A stretch of 64,000 nt of DNA, from positions 682,001-746,000 of the forward strand of contig NZ_CP150886.1 in NCBI RefSeq assembly GCF_038050375.1, written 5' to 3'. The notes below the pieces were generated by a model. That model saw only the letters and a program-made list of their open reading frames with translations. It ran no database searches and was not told the origin of the DNA. Source of the stretch: Okeanomitos corallinicola TIOX110 (lineage in GTDB: Bacteria; Cyanobacteriota; Cyanobacteriia; Cyanobacteriales; Nostocaceae). Positions 1 through 8,392 of this stretch are shown piece by piece. Made by a program: the position numbers and the translations under genes. Each line of letters begins with the position of its first letter. Positions within the stretch are counted from its first letter, which is position 1.

Positions 1-203
1 ACTGCTTTGAAGGTAGATTAATTAATGTCATGTATTTGGGTACTCATGTTAATTATTTAGTGGAATTAACCAATGGCATAAGTGTTAATATTTTACAACC
101 TAATACTTTTGGTAGTTTACCAGACCGTAATACTCCCATATATGTTTGGTGGTCAGAAAATGACTGTTTAGCTATTAGTCAAACATCAAGGGTAAATCAA
201 TAG
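1..203 (+). CDS. potA: Spermidine/putrescine ABC transporter ATP-binding protein, C-terminal part
   Basis: The frame is open from the window edge (first full codon at base 3) to TAG at 201-203. It encodes about 66 residues ending in WWSENDCLAISQTSRVNQ, with the beta-rich pattern of a TOBE domain as found at the C-terminus of PotA-type importer ATPases. The nucleotide-binding domain lies outside the window. The assignment rests mainly on context: a PotD-like binding protein starts 6 bp downstream and a PotB-like permease follows. The role inferred is energising polyamine uptake at the plasma membrane. Confidence 0.72.
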   Translation, partial: CFEGRLINVMYLGTHVNYLVELTNGISVNILQPNTFGSLPDRNTPIYVWWSENDCLAISQTSRVNQ

Positions 204-209
204 TAAACC

Positions 210-1304
210 ATGATGAAAAACATGACTAGGAGAAGAAAATTTCTCAAACAAATAGCTCTACTCTCCAGCTTATCTTTAAGTAGTTGTGGTTGGAGATTAG
301 CTAATGTCAATGCCAATTACTCTGGTTCTGGTAAAAGTGATGAATTGTATTTATATACATGGAGTCAATATACAGACCAAGAACTATTATCTACTTTTAC
401 TTCTCAAACAGGAATCAAAGTTATGGTAGATACTTTCGATTCTAATGATGTGATGCTGGCTAAACTACAAGCTGGAGGTGGTAGTTCTTATAGCGTGATT
501 TATCCATCTGATTATATGGTTCAGAAGATGGTAGAAAAAAATTTGTTAATAGAACTCGATCATGAAAAGCTAATTGGGTTAGAAAATCTATTTACCCAAT
601 TTCAAAATCCTATTTATGACCCTAATAACCGCTATAGTTTACCCTTTAGTTGGGGAACAACAGGGTTTATTTATAACTCGGAAAAACTGGAAACAGAACC
701 AACAGACTGGGAGTATCTTTGGCAAAATAAAGACAAGTTAAATAAACGCATGACATTGTTAAATGATGTCAGGGAAGTGATGGGAGCAACTTTAAAGATG
801 TTGGGTTATTCCTACAATTCTCAAAACGAAGCAGAAATTAAAGCAGCTTATGAAAAACTGAGAACATTAAAACCTGCGATCGCTGCTTTTGATACAGATG
901 CTTGGCGAAATCAAATCCTAGCAGGAGATTTGTGGTTAGCAATGTGTTATTCTAGCGATGCTGTGAAAATCACTGAAGAAAACCCAAAACTAAAATATGT
1001 AGTTCCCAGTAGTGGTTCTTCTTTATGGAGTGATACGGTGGTAATTCCTAAAACAGCACCCAATCAGCAAGGTGCTTATAGCTGGATTAACTTACTTCTG
1101 CAAGCAGATGTAGCGGCAGAAATTACTAAAAGATTAGCTGTTGCTATTCCTAACCGCGCTGGTTTTGAACAACTATCGCAAAAACTACAAAATAACACTA
1201 ATTTATTTCCGCCAGAATCTGTTTTAGACAAGTGTGAACGTCTGACACCCATAGGTGATTTTGAAGCAGTTTATGAACGATATTGGACTCAATTATTAGC
1301 ATGA
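210..1304 (+). CDS. potD: Spermidine/putrescine-binding lipoprotein (PotD-like)
   Basis: 364-residue extracytoplasmic solute-binding protein. The N-terminus has a twin-arginine-like motif (RRRKFLK, residues 7-13) followed by a hydrophobic stretch and a lipobox LSSC with Cys26, so it is probably a Tat-exported lipoprotein. The mature part begins with LYLYTWSQYTDQELLSTF, typical of PotD/PotF, and contains the LPFSWGTTGFIYN segment of this family. It starts 6 bp after the potA stop, so it is in the same operon. Two ATGs sit in tandem at 210 and 213. It should deliver polyamines to the PotB permease; the exact substrate cannot be read from sequence. Confidence 0.88.
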   Translation: MMKNMTRRRKFLKQIALLSSLSLSSCGWRLANVNANYSGSGKSDELYLYTWSQYTDQELLSTFTSQTGIKVMVDTFDSNDVMLAKLQAGGGSSYSVIYPSDYMVQKMVEKNLLIELDHEKLIGLENLFTQFQNPIYDPNNRYSLPFSWGTTGFIYNSEKLETEPTDWEYLWQNKDKLNKRMTLLNDVREVMGATLKMLGYSYNSQNEAEIKAAYEKLRTLKPAIAAFDTDAWRNQILAGDLWLAMCYSSDAVKITEENPKLKYVVPSSGSSLWSDTVVIPKTAPNQQGAYSWINLLLQADVAAEITKRLAVAIPNRAGFEQLSQKLQNNTNLFPPESVLDKCERLTPIGDFEAVYERYWTQLLA

Positions 1305-1431
1305 AATTTAGCATAAAATATCTATAATTCTCCTGGCTGTTAATTGATTTTTACCAATTATCAGTCCCAGATCAGTCCCAAAAGATAAGATATTAAATCT
1401 CAAAGTAAAATCTCAAAATTGGTATCAGGCA

Positions 1432-2346
1432 GTGTCTATTAATATTCATAAATCATCAGCAGTATCTTCTCATAATATTCCCAAAAAATCTTTGTATCGC
1501 CAATCTTTACAATTATTCCCACCTTTGGCTTTATTAGCACCATCTGGGATTTGGTTATTACTGTTATTGTTACTACCGACATTGATAATTTTTGAATTGA
1601 GTTTAGTAACAAATATTAGACCAGGAGAAATTGTCAATCCTGATGGTTTAAATAACTATCTTCGCATTTTAGAACCACTATATTTAAAAGTCATATTTCA
1701 TTCCCTGTTTTTAGCAATTAATACGACAATTATTTGTTTATTTTTGGGTTTTCCTGTGGCATATTGGATTGCTCAAATCGCACCAAAACCTTGGCGGAAT
1801 TTGCTGTTATTAGGTTTTGTTTTACCTCTGTGGACTTCTTCCCTATTACGTTCCTATGCTTGGATTACTATCCTCCGTCCGACAGGATTGTTTAATAGCA
1901 TACTTGCCAGTTTAGGTTTACCAGCTTTGGAATTATTGAATCGTACTCCTGCTGTTTTAATTGGCATGAGTTACAGTTTATTACCCTATATGGTTTTAGT
2001 TTTGTATGCTTCTTTAGAAAAGTTGGATCAGCGTTTATTAGAAGCAGCCGCAGATTTAGGAGCAAACCCTGTAGAAGCGTTTTGGAAAGTGACTGTACCG
2101 CAGGTTTTTCCTGGTATTGCAGCTGGTTCTTTGTTGGTCTTTATTACTGCTTTGGGAGATTTTATTAACCCGGAATTACTAGGTGGTGCTTCCAGTATGA
2201 CTGCTGCGAGGTTAGTTTATAACCAGTTTCTTGGTGCTACCCAAAATTGGGGTTTTGGTTCAGCATTGAGTATGACTTTAATTTTGGTTGTGAGTATAGC
2301 GATCGCCCTGATAATTAAATTTGGGGAAGCCACACCTAAGCAGTAG
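1432..2346 (+). CDS. potB: Spermidine/putrescine ABC transporter permease (PotB-like)
   Basis: 304 residues with about six membrane segments. The EAA loop typical of binding-protein-dependent permeases (LLEAAADLGANP, residues 202-213, followed by KVTVPQVFPGI) is intact; it docks onto the ATPase. The start is a GTG at 1432. It follows potD by 127 bp that hold no gene and a repeated ATCAGTCCCAG motif. The PotC-type second permease expected for a PotABCD importer is not downstream: only a 38-codon ORF and repeat DNA follow before oppositely oriented genes. PotB may homodimerise, or potC may lie elsewhere. Confidence 0.88.
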   Translation: MSINIHKSSAVSSHNIPKKSLYRQSLQLFPPLALLAPSGIWLLLLLLLPTLIIFELSLVTNIRPGEIVNPDGLNNYLRILEPLYLKVIFHSLFLAINTTIICLFLGFPVAYWIAQIAPKPWRNLLLLGFVLPLWTSSLLRSYAWITILRPTGLFNSILASLGLPALELLNRTPAVLIGMSYSLLPYMVLVLYASLEKLDQRLLEAAADLGANPVEAFWKVTVPQVFPGIAAGSLLVFITALGDFINPELLGGASSMTAARLVYNQFLGATQNWGFGSALSMTLILVVSIAIALIIKFGEATPKQ

Positions 2347-2458
2347 TGTCGGGTGCAAAGTATGTTGTTATTTCATCTACTTAAAAGAATTACTGTCATC
2401 CTTTGTAGCTTGCTTCCCGTTGGCATAGGATACGCAAATAAACGCAGAGTGTTTTTAA

Positions 2459-2489
2459 AAACATCCTGTAAATCCTGATTCAGACAAAA
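2459..2489. repeat. Dispersed intergenic repeat (ATCCTGTAAATCCTGATTCAG type)
   Basis: The intergenic DNA between potB and the minus-strand ABC genes ends in a CATCCTGTAAATCCTGATTC segment. From general knowledge this kind of sequence recurs in intergenic regions of cyanobacteria. No second copy was noted in this window, so the repeat call rests on recall. It lies between the 3' ends of two convergent operons. Confidence 0.35.
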
Positions 2490-2498
2490 TCACAATAT

Positions 2499-3275
2499 TT
2501 AAACAGCACTAATAGCACAAACTTGTAAACCTACAGGAGTTTGAATAATCAAAGATTCCACCCCAAAAACCTCAGCAATATTATCTGGTGTTAACACAGT
2601 TTCCGGTTTACCAACTTCCCAAAGTTGACCTTGTTTTAATAAAGCAATTCTGGAACTATAACGAGCAGCTAAATTTAACTCATGTAACACTGTAACAATA
2701 GTTAAATGCTGTTGTAAATTAAGATTTCGTAGTAATTCCAATAACTGTAATTGATAATTAATATCTAAATAAGTAGTTGGTTCATCTAATAATAAAACTT
2801 TGGGTTCTTGTGCTAAAGCTAAAGCTAAAAAAGCCCGTTGTCTTTCCCCACCAGAAAGATTTTCAACTAGGCGATCGCTAAACTTTTCTAATTGAGTTTT
2901 GGCAATTGCTGAAGCCACAATTTGTTGATCATTTCCTGTTAATTCCCATTCCCACCATTTTTGATGAGGAGTTCTTCCTAAACTTACTAATTGACGCACA
3001 GTTAAACCAACAGGAACAGGTTGTTGTTGTGGTAAAAGTGCCAATTTTTGGGCAACTAAATTAGGTGGTTGAGAATGAATAGCTTTACCATCCAGTAAAA
3101 CTACTCCACCTTGAGGTGAAAGAATCCGACTAACTAACTTTAATAAAGTAGACTTACCAGAACCATTAGCACCAACTAAACTTAACCATTCCCCATTTTC
3201 TAAAGATAAATTAACATCTTTAACAATAGGTATAGTAGTGTAACCACCAGTGAGATTTTCTAATTCTAAAGGCAT
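2499..3275 (-). CDS. ABC transporter ATP-binding protein, iron-chelate/cobalamin type (FecE/BtuD-like)
   Basis: 258 residues from the ATG at 3275; an upstream TTG would add seven repeat-derived residues and is unlikely. Walker A GANGSGKST, signature LSGGERQR, Walker B VLLLDEP and the switch histidine region (VTVLHELNLAA) are all present. The D-loop reads TTYLDINYQ, as in FecE/FhuC/BtuD ATPases that import ferric siderophores, haem or cobalamin. It lies downstream of the FecCD-type permease on the same strand, separated by heptad repeats. No periplasmic binding protein or TonB receptor is adjacent, so the substrate is undetermined. Confidence 0.85.
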   Translation of the reverse strand: MPLELENLTGGYTTIPIVKDVNLSLENGEWLSLVGANGSGKSTLLKLVSRILSPQGGVVLLDGKAIHSQPPNLVAQKLALLPQQQPVPVGLTVRQLVSLGRTPHQKWWEWELTGNDQQIVASAIAKTQLEKFSDRLVENLSGGERQRAFLALALAQEPKVLLLDEPTTYLDINYQLQLLELLRNLNLQQHLTIVTVLHELNLAARYSSRIALLKQGQLWEVGKPETVLTPDNIAEVFGVESLIIQTPVGLQVCAISAV

Positions 3276-3282
3276 AATTAAC

Positions 3283-3317
3283 AAGTCAAAAGTCAAAAGT
3301 CAAAAATCAAAAGTCAA
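3283..3317. repeat. Heptameric short tandem repeat, AAGTCAA x5
   Basis: Five consecutive 7-bp units, four AAGTCAA and one AAATCAA, lie between the permease and ATPase genes. This is the STRR class described in heterocystous cyanobacteria. It directly precedes the ATPase start codon, so it sits in that gene's leader. Confidence 0.85.
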
Positions 3318-3354
3318 AATTAAAGAAATTATCAACCCTGTCACCTGTCACCTT

Positions 3355-4359
3355 CTATAGTTTACCTAAACCACCTGCACGACGATAAAGTAACCAAATA
3401 AACAGAGGAGAACCCAACAAAGCAGTCACCGAACCAACAGGAAGTTCCACCGCACCCAATCGTGCTAATAAATCTGCAAACATCAATAACCAAGCACCAG
3501 CGACAGCAGAAAAAGGTAAAACAAAACGGTTATCAGTGCCGACAATTAACCTGACCGCATGGGGAACAAGTAAACCCACAAAACCAATTAAACCAGCAAT
3601 ACTCACAGCACCAGCAGCTAATAAAGTGGCCACACCACCAATTAATAAACGGGAACGTAATAAAGAAACACCTAAACCCACAGTTAACTCATCACCTAAA
3701 GCTAAAACATTAAGCGATCGCGCTAACAAACAACCAGCAAATAAAGCTACAATAATATAAGGACTAGCAGTAGAAATTTCCGACCAACCGCGACCATTTA
3801 AACTACCAACCAACCAACTCAAGGCAATTTGTACCTGTCCATCTTCCGACATTAATAATAACGTACTTTGTACAGAACCGAACAAAGAACTAACAGCAAC
3901 CCCTCCCAAAATTAACTTTTCTACCGAAATTCCTCCCCCAGAACGCCCCAGAAAAAGCACAATAGCAGCGGTAGAAATTGCCCCTAACCAAGCAGCTAAA
4001 GGAATCGCAATGGGGAACACCTGAAAAACAATCATCACAATTACAACCAACCCAGCACCGGCAGAAATTCCCAAGATAAAAGGGTCAGCCAAACTATTAC
4101 GTAACATCCCCTGTAAAAGTGCGCCAGACATACCCAAAGCTGCCCCTACAACCATTGCTGCTATAATTCTCGGTAGTCGTAAATCCCAAAGAATTGTTTG
4201 TTTTATCGGGTCGCCTTCCCGCATCAATGCTTGGTAAAATTCAGCAACATTAAAATTAACAGCACCTTGAGAAAGGGAAACAAAAAAAGTAATTCCCAAA
4301 GCAGTAATTAAACATAAGATAGCCAAGAAGAGACGATGTTTTATCAATAATTTTTCCAT
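3355..4359 (-). CDS. FecCD-family ABC transporter permease
   Basis: 334-residue very hydrophobic protein with about nine or ten predicted membrane segments. Family sequences are visible: LRLPRIIAAMVVGAALGMSG near residues 61-80, NSLADPFILGISAGAG, and AGLIGFVGLLVPHAVR near the C-terminus. The last holds the cytoplasmic loop that contacts the ATPase in BtuC/FhuB/FecCD permeases. The ATG at 4359 fits the family length. It is the first gene of a two-gene operon with the ATPase. The likely role is import of a siderophore-iron, haem or cobalamin-type ligand across the plasma membrane. Confidence 0.88.
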   Translation of the reverse strand: MEKLLIKHRLFLAILCLITALGITFFVSLSQGAVNFNVAEFYQALMREGDPIKQTILWDLRLPRIIAAMVVGAALGMSGALLQGMLRNSLADPFILGISAGAGLVVIVMIVFQVFPIAIPLAAWLGAISTAAIVLFLGRSGGGISVEKLILGGVAVSSLFGSVQSTLLLMSEDGQVQIALSWLVGSLNGRGWSEISTASPYIIVALFAGCLLARSLNVLALGDELTVGLGVSLLRSRLLIGGVATLLAAGAVSIAGLIGFVGLLVPHAVRLIVGTDNRFVLPFSAVAGAWLLMFADLLARLGAVELPVGSVTALLGSPLFIWLLYRRAGGLGKL

Positions 4360-4774
4360 TGTTAGTAATTGAGATTTAGCTTTACCTTGAGTGTTAAGTA
4401 TTAACCAGATAGAATGACATTTTGCTTAGACTTAGTTAAATATCCTCAGTAAATTGGCGTTGAAAGTTGCGATTATGACAACGCGGGATAGAAGATGTTT
4501 TGAGGCAACTTTACTTTTATTTGCATACTTGGATTCATTTGCGCTTTTCTATTTAACTTTTCTCTTTAACTTTAACCAAATATTCAATTTCCAGTCAGAA
4601 TTCTTAATCTTGATCAAGATGGTTATATTTAGCCAGACTTGTATAATTTCGATCTTTATGTTATAAAATATGTCATTTATGCAACAGTGTTAACATATAC
4701 CAATTTATCCTCCAGTGATAGAGGTTAACTGGTAGATTTATGTCTTCATTACTATAGGAGTCAGTTCCGAATCT
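4360..4774. other. Intergenic region between divergent ABC permease and SLH-protein genes
   Basis: 415 bp without a convincing gene. A 70-codon plus-strand ORF at 4454-4666 starts at TTG, lacks a ribosome site and resembles nothing known. A palindrome GTTAA-GTA-TTAAC lies at about 4391-4403, upstream of the permease gene. A TATAAT-like box at 4642 lies upstream of the SLH gene. A TAGGAG sequence at about 4755 is about 15 bp before the SLH ATG. No cobalamin riboswitch box or clear Fur box was recognised. Confidence 0.5.
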
Positions 4775-6322
4775 ATGACCAAAGCATCCTCACGGTTTAA
4801 ATTCCTTCGTTATTTGGTTTTGTGTGTTGGGTTTGTAGCTAGTCCTACTAGCGTTATAGCTCAAGTAGCTATGCTACAACCCAATGAGTTAAATGATTTA
4901 CCCGATTCTGGTTTAGAACCAGTAGAAATTCAGAAACTTGACAACAGCGATCGCACACATCCTCAATCCAGAGAACTTACCTTTCAATTTCTTGTCCCCG
5001 ACAACACTGAATCAACCGATATAGGTACAGCCATAGCTACTAAAACTGACAGCGAAGATGACTCCTTTACTGTTCAGAGCAACACTGATCGGCAGATAAT
5101 CAGTAAAAATAAAAAGAGTAAGAAATCTAATAAAAAGAGTAAGAAGTCTAATAAAAAAAGTGGGCAATTTAATCAAAAGACTAAGAAATTTAAAAAGGGT
5201 AAGAAATTTAAGAAATACTGTGGTCAATTCTTTGAAGGCAAAGTTATCAAAGGTTCAGAGTTTACCGCCACAGGTAATTTCAGTTCTGCGACATTAATTC
5301 AAGTTTTTGATAACGAAGCAGCTTATCTATCCGGGTCTTCAGCAGTACAAACCATCGAGTATTCAACTACCTCTAATCAAGTCATTTCCTCTGGCGATCA
5401 AATTGGTAGTTTGACCGTCAAGACAACCCAGACAAATAAGCTAACCTTCCAATATCTTTCTACAACCGATACTAACTATACCGATATAGTCTTGTCCAAT
5501 AAACAAGGCTATGGGGCTGTGACCGGCATTGTAGATGCAGATGGCGAATCTTACATTGTTGTATCCGATGGTAGACGAGGTAAAAAGTGCAAGAAGTTCA
5601 AACGTGTTAAACAATGTAAAAAAGGATCTAACGTCTTCACTCAGGGAAATATCACTGGTGGGGGCAAATTTATCGAAACCGTTGATTGCAGTTCTGACAA
5701 ACTTGTTCAAATTTTCAATGACGCGCCAGATTACATTTTTACAGATGTGAGAAAGAGCTACTGGGCCAGTCGTTTTATTTATCGTCTATCTTCCCTACAA
5801 ATTATTCAAGGCTTTCCAGATGGAGATTTCCAACCGGAAACAGGCATCACCCACGCACAGTTTGCCACAATTATCAGTAAGGCATTCAACGTCCGTAGAA
5901 TCAGACAAGCCACCGTTATTGAAAACATTTCCAGGGACTACTGGGCTTATGGTAACTTGCAGACAGCTTATTCAATGGGCTTTATTGATGTCAGCAGTAC
6001 AACTTTTAATGTAGAACAACAACTTACAAAACTAAATGTGTTAACTTCAATTGCCAGAGGACTGGGATATACTCAAGTCACATCTGCCAAGAGTATTGAC
6101 GAGATACTAAGTGTCTTTAGCGATGCAGATAGCATTCCTGCTGACGATCGCGTTTACATTGCAGCCTTAGTGGAAAAGGGCATCCTGGTAAACTACCCGA
6201 ACGTCAACACCCTAAATCTTAACCAAATCATTTCCCGTGCCGAAACCTGCGCCTTGGTGCATCAAGCCCTAGTAGGTCTTGAAAAGTTAGAGAGCATTAG
6301 TTCCAACTACATCGCTCAGTAA
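4775..6322 (+). CDS. Secreted lysine-rich SLH-domain protein
   Basis: 515 residues. A signal peptide is evident (hydrophobic LVLCVGFVASPTSVIAQ, residues 14-30). Residues 111-148 are an extreme Lys/Ser/Asn tract (KKSKKSNKKS repeats), and a second Lys/Cys cluster spans 269-283. After each basic cluster comes a similar module, FFEGKVIKGSEF...LIQVFDN (152-180) and VFTQGNITGGGKF...LVQIFND (287-316), so the central part is an internal duplication. The C-terminus carries an SLH repeat at 322-372 (FPDGDFQPETGITHAQFA) and two weaker ones to about 500. SLH domains anchor proteins to the cell wall or outer membrane. The function of the basic tracts is unknown. Confidence 0.8.
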   Translation: MTKASSRFKFLRYLVLCVGFVASPTSVIAQVAMLQPNELNDLPDSGLEPVEIQKLDNSDRTHPQSRELTFQFLVPDNTESTDIGTAIATKTDSEDDSFTVQSNTDRQIISKNKKSKKSNKKSKKSNKKSGQFNQKTKKFKKGKKFKKYCGQFFEGKVIKGSEFTATGNFSSATLIQVFDNEAAYLSGSSAVQTIEYSTTSNQVISSGDQIGSLTVKTTQTNKLTFQYLSTTDTNYTDIVLSNKQGYGAVTGIVDADGESYIVVSDGRRGKKCKKFKRVKQCKKGSNVFTQGNITGGGKFIETVDCSSDKLVQIFNDAPDYIFTDVRKSYWASRFIYRLSSLQIIQGFPDGDFQPETGITHAQFATIISKAFNVRRIRQATVIENISRDYWAYGNLQTAYSMGFIDVSSTTFNVEQQLTKLNVLTSIARGLGYTQVTSAKSIDEILSVFSDADSIPADDRVYIAALVEKGILVNYPNVNTLNLNQIISRAETCALVHQALVGLEKLESISSNYIAQ

Positions 6323-6357
6323 ACTAGAAATTCAGGACTAACCAAGCTTTTGATAAT

Positions 6358-6395
6358 CAGGACGATCAGGGAAACTTAATACGTCCTGTTTTTTT
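6358..6395 (+). terminator. Rho-independent terminator after the SLH gene
   Basis: Inverted arms CAGGACG (6358-6364) and CGTCCTG (6382-6388) enclose a 17-nt loop and are followed by a run of seven T residues. It ends the SLH transcript just upstream of the PhyH-APH gene. Confidence 0.8.
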
Positions 6396-6418
6396 CTATT
6401 TAAATAAAATCATCATCT

Positions 6419-8365
6419 ATGTCTAATTTCTCAATTCAGGTTTATAAAAATCTCAATTCAAATAAACCACCAGAAATTAGTTTACCCCCTCATTTACCCC
6501 AGTCCGATTTAACTAATCCGACACTAATTAATATTGCCAAAGATTTGTTTACAGAAAATGGTGTACTTCTGATTCAAAATCTTTTTTCCCAAGACTTGAT
6601 TACTCAACTAAATCAATCATTTTTTGAACAGTATAACAGCTACTTTGAAGATCAAGATCACACCGATGCCTTAGAAGTCGGTGTCAAACGAAAAATGGTG
6701 ACAGTGAAGTTCCAAACTCCCTTTAATCATCCAGACCTTTATGGCAATCCTTTGTTGATCCACTTAATTGAGGGTTTACTAGGAAAAGATTTTGTTTTAG
6801 GGAGTTTTGGCGCAGTTATCGCCCTTCCCGGTGCGGAGGAACAACATATTCACCAAGATCATCCAGCACTATTTGAAGATGAGGCTTTAAATATTCAACT
6901 GCCTAGTTTTGCTATCACAGTTGTTGTCCCTCTGATTGATTTAACACCAGCTACAGGATCTACCCAAGTTTGGAAAGGTAGCCATCGTCTGTCTTCAACA
7001 GCAGAATTAGAAAATAAAAATTTATCCGTTCCGTTTGTGTCAACTGGATCTTGTTACTTGATGGACTATCAATTGTGGCATGGGGGAACGCCGAATATTT
7101 CCCATCAAGTACGACCGATTTTATACATTGTTTATTATCGTTCCTGGTTTCAAGAGACGGTTAATTATGAACAACAACTCCGGGTTTCCATCACCCAAAA
7201 TGAATATCAAAAAATACCAGAAAACTATCAGTTTCTCTTTGCCAGAACCCAGGATTTGTTAAAATTTAGTCACTTCCTTAGTCTTCAGGAAAATTCCCAG
7301 CTGCCAGCCAATACCAGTGATGATCAATTAACGGCATCGGCACAAGTTGACAAACTGAGCAAACTGGCCAAACTGGCTTTAAGTGAATATGGGATGGAAC
7401 ACGCTGGACTAGAATTGATTTCCCACGGAGAAAACACGGTTTTTGCCGTTGATGTTGCCAAGGGATTAATTGAGCAGGAAAACAGCCGCTATTCATCTTC
7501 TCGCTTTATTTTCAGAATTCACCGCCCTAACTACCTGCCCATTTCTGCCATTACCTCAGAATTGTCCTGGTTAAAATACTTGAGTCAAGAAGCAAACCTA
7601 CCTGTTCCTGAACCAATACCCACATTAGAAGGAAGACTTTGTACCTGGGGGAAATTTCAAGGATTACCCGAACCCCGCGTCTGCTCCCTAACTCGCTGGC
7701 TGAATGGCGATTCAATTTTGTCCGAGGAGACGACACAAGAATCACAACTTCTACAAATTCAGTCCGTCGGTCGTCTATTAGGGCAATTACATGATCATGC
7801 CGAGCATTGGCCTATACCAGAAAAATTTACTAGACCGCGCTGGGACTGGAATGGTTTATTCGGAGACATGGCTGGCTACAGTAACGATGGCTTACGTGTT
7901 TGGGAATTGACCCCCCAACCCTATAGAAACCTCTTTGCCAGAGTTAGCCGACAGTTTCAAGAAATGGTTGTTTTACTCAAAGAAGATTCCAGTCAATTTG
8001 GTGTAATTCATGGTGATTTTTGGGCGGGAAATATTCTGATTAATCAGGATCAAATAGGTATTATTGACTTCGCTGATTGTGGTTTTGGGTATTGGGTTTA
8101 TGATCTAGCTCGATTCTTAAATGATTACATATCAGAGCCAGACTTCCTACTCTATTTAGATCAGCTATTAAATGGATATAGTCAGATTAGACCTTTACCA
8201 GAGGCGAGTTTAGCCCAGATCATCGGTTTTATTACGGCTCAATATGCAGCCTATGGACTTTGGCAAGTGAACCGAGCGCAAGATCATCCTTCTTTCCGTG
8301 CCACTTTAGAGGTAGAACTGGAAGAAACGGCTGCGGGAATTGAGCAGTTGATGTCATTTATCTAA
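6419..8365 (+). CDS. Fusion: phytanoyl-CoA dioxygenase (PhyH)-like + aminoglycoside phosphotransferase (APH)-like kinase
   Basis: 648 residues in two domains. Residues about 35-245 are a PhyH-type Fe(II)/2-oxoglutarate dioxygenase: H145-x-D147 in EEQHIHQDHP, distal H221 in LWHGGTPN, and R232 for 2-oxoglutarate. Residues about 310-640 are an APH/choline-kinase-like phosphotransferase: the catalytic loop HGDFWAGNIL (531-540) and the metal-binding IIDFADCGFG (from 548) are intact. One polypeptide may therefore hydroxylate and phosphorylate a small substrate. No standard name is known to me. It is followed 27 bp later, convergently, by a methyltransferase, suggesting a modification locus. The substrate is unknown. 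Confidence 0.82.
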   Translation: MSNFSIQVYKNLNSNKPPEISLPPHLPQSDLTNPTLINIAKDLFTENGVLLIQNLFSQDLITQLNQSFFEQYNSYFEDQDHTDALEVGVKRKMVTVKFQTPFNHPDLYGNPLLIHLIEGLLGKDFVLGSFGAVIALPGAEEQHIHQDHPALFEDEALNIQLPSFAITVVVPLIDLTPATGSTQVWKGSHRLSSTAELENKNLSVPFVSTGSCYLMDYQLWHGGTPNISHQVRPILYIVYYRSWFQETVNYEQQLRVSITQNEYQKIPENYQFLFARTQDLLKFSHFLSLQENSQLPANTSDDQLTASAQVDKLSKLAKLALSEYGMEHAGLELISHGENTVFAVDVAKGLIEQENSRYSSSRFIFRIHRPNYLPISAITSELSWLKYLSQEANLPVPEPIPTLEGRLCTWGKFQGLPEPRVCSLTRWLNGDSILSEETTQESQLLQIQSVGRLLGQLHDHAEHWPIPEKFTRPRWDWNGLFGDMAGYSNDGLRVWELTPQPYRNLFARVSRQFQEMVVLLKEDSSQFGVIHGDFWAGNILINQDQIGIIDFADCGFGYWVYDLARFLNDYISEPDFLLYLDQLLNGYSQIRPLPEASLAQIIGFITAQYAAYGLWQVNRAQDHPSFRATLEVELEETAAGIEQLMSFI

Positions 8366-8392
8366 TCATGAACATCATGAACATGGATGTGT

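Noticed and set aside
2362-2478. 38-codon ATG ORF (MLLFHLLKRITVILC...) after potB, considered as a potC start
   Set aside because: It is short, runs into a dispersed repeat and lacks the PotC sequence pattern; no continuation exists.
4454-4666. 70-codon ORF in the spacer before the SLH gene
   Set aside because: It starts at TTG, has no ribosome site and low-complexity hydrophobic composition; nothing similar is known to me.
4360-4774. Cobalamin riboswitch or Fur box for the ABC transporter operon
   Set aside because: No B12-box or GATAATGATAATCATTATC-like sequence was seen.
8366-8392. Short spacer between PhyH-APH and methyltransferase genes as a terminator
   Set aside because: Only 27 bp of repeated ATCATGAACATC-like sequence with no stem and no T-run; the genes simply converge.
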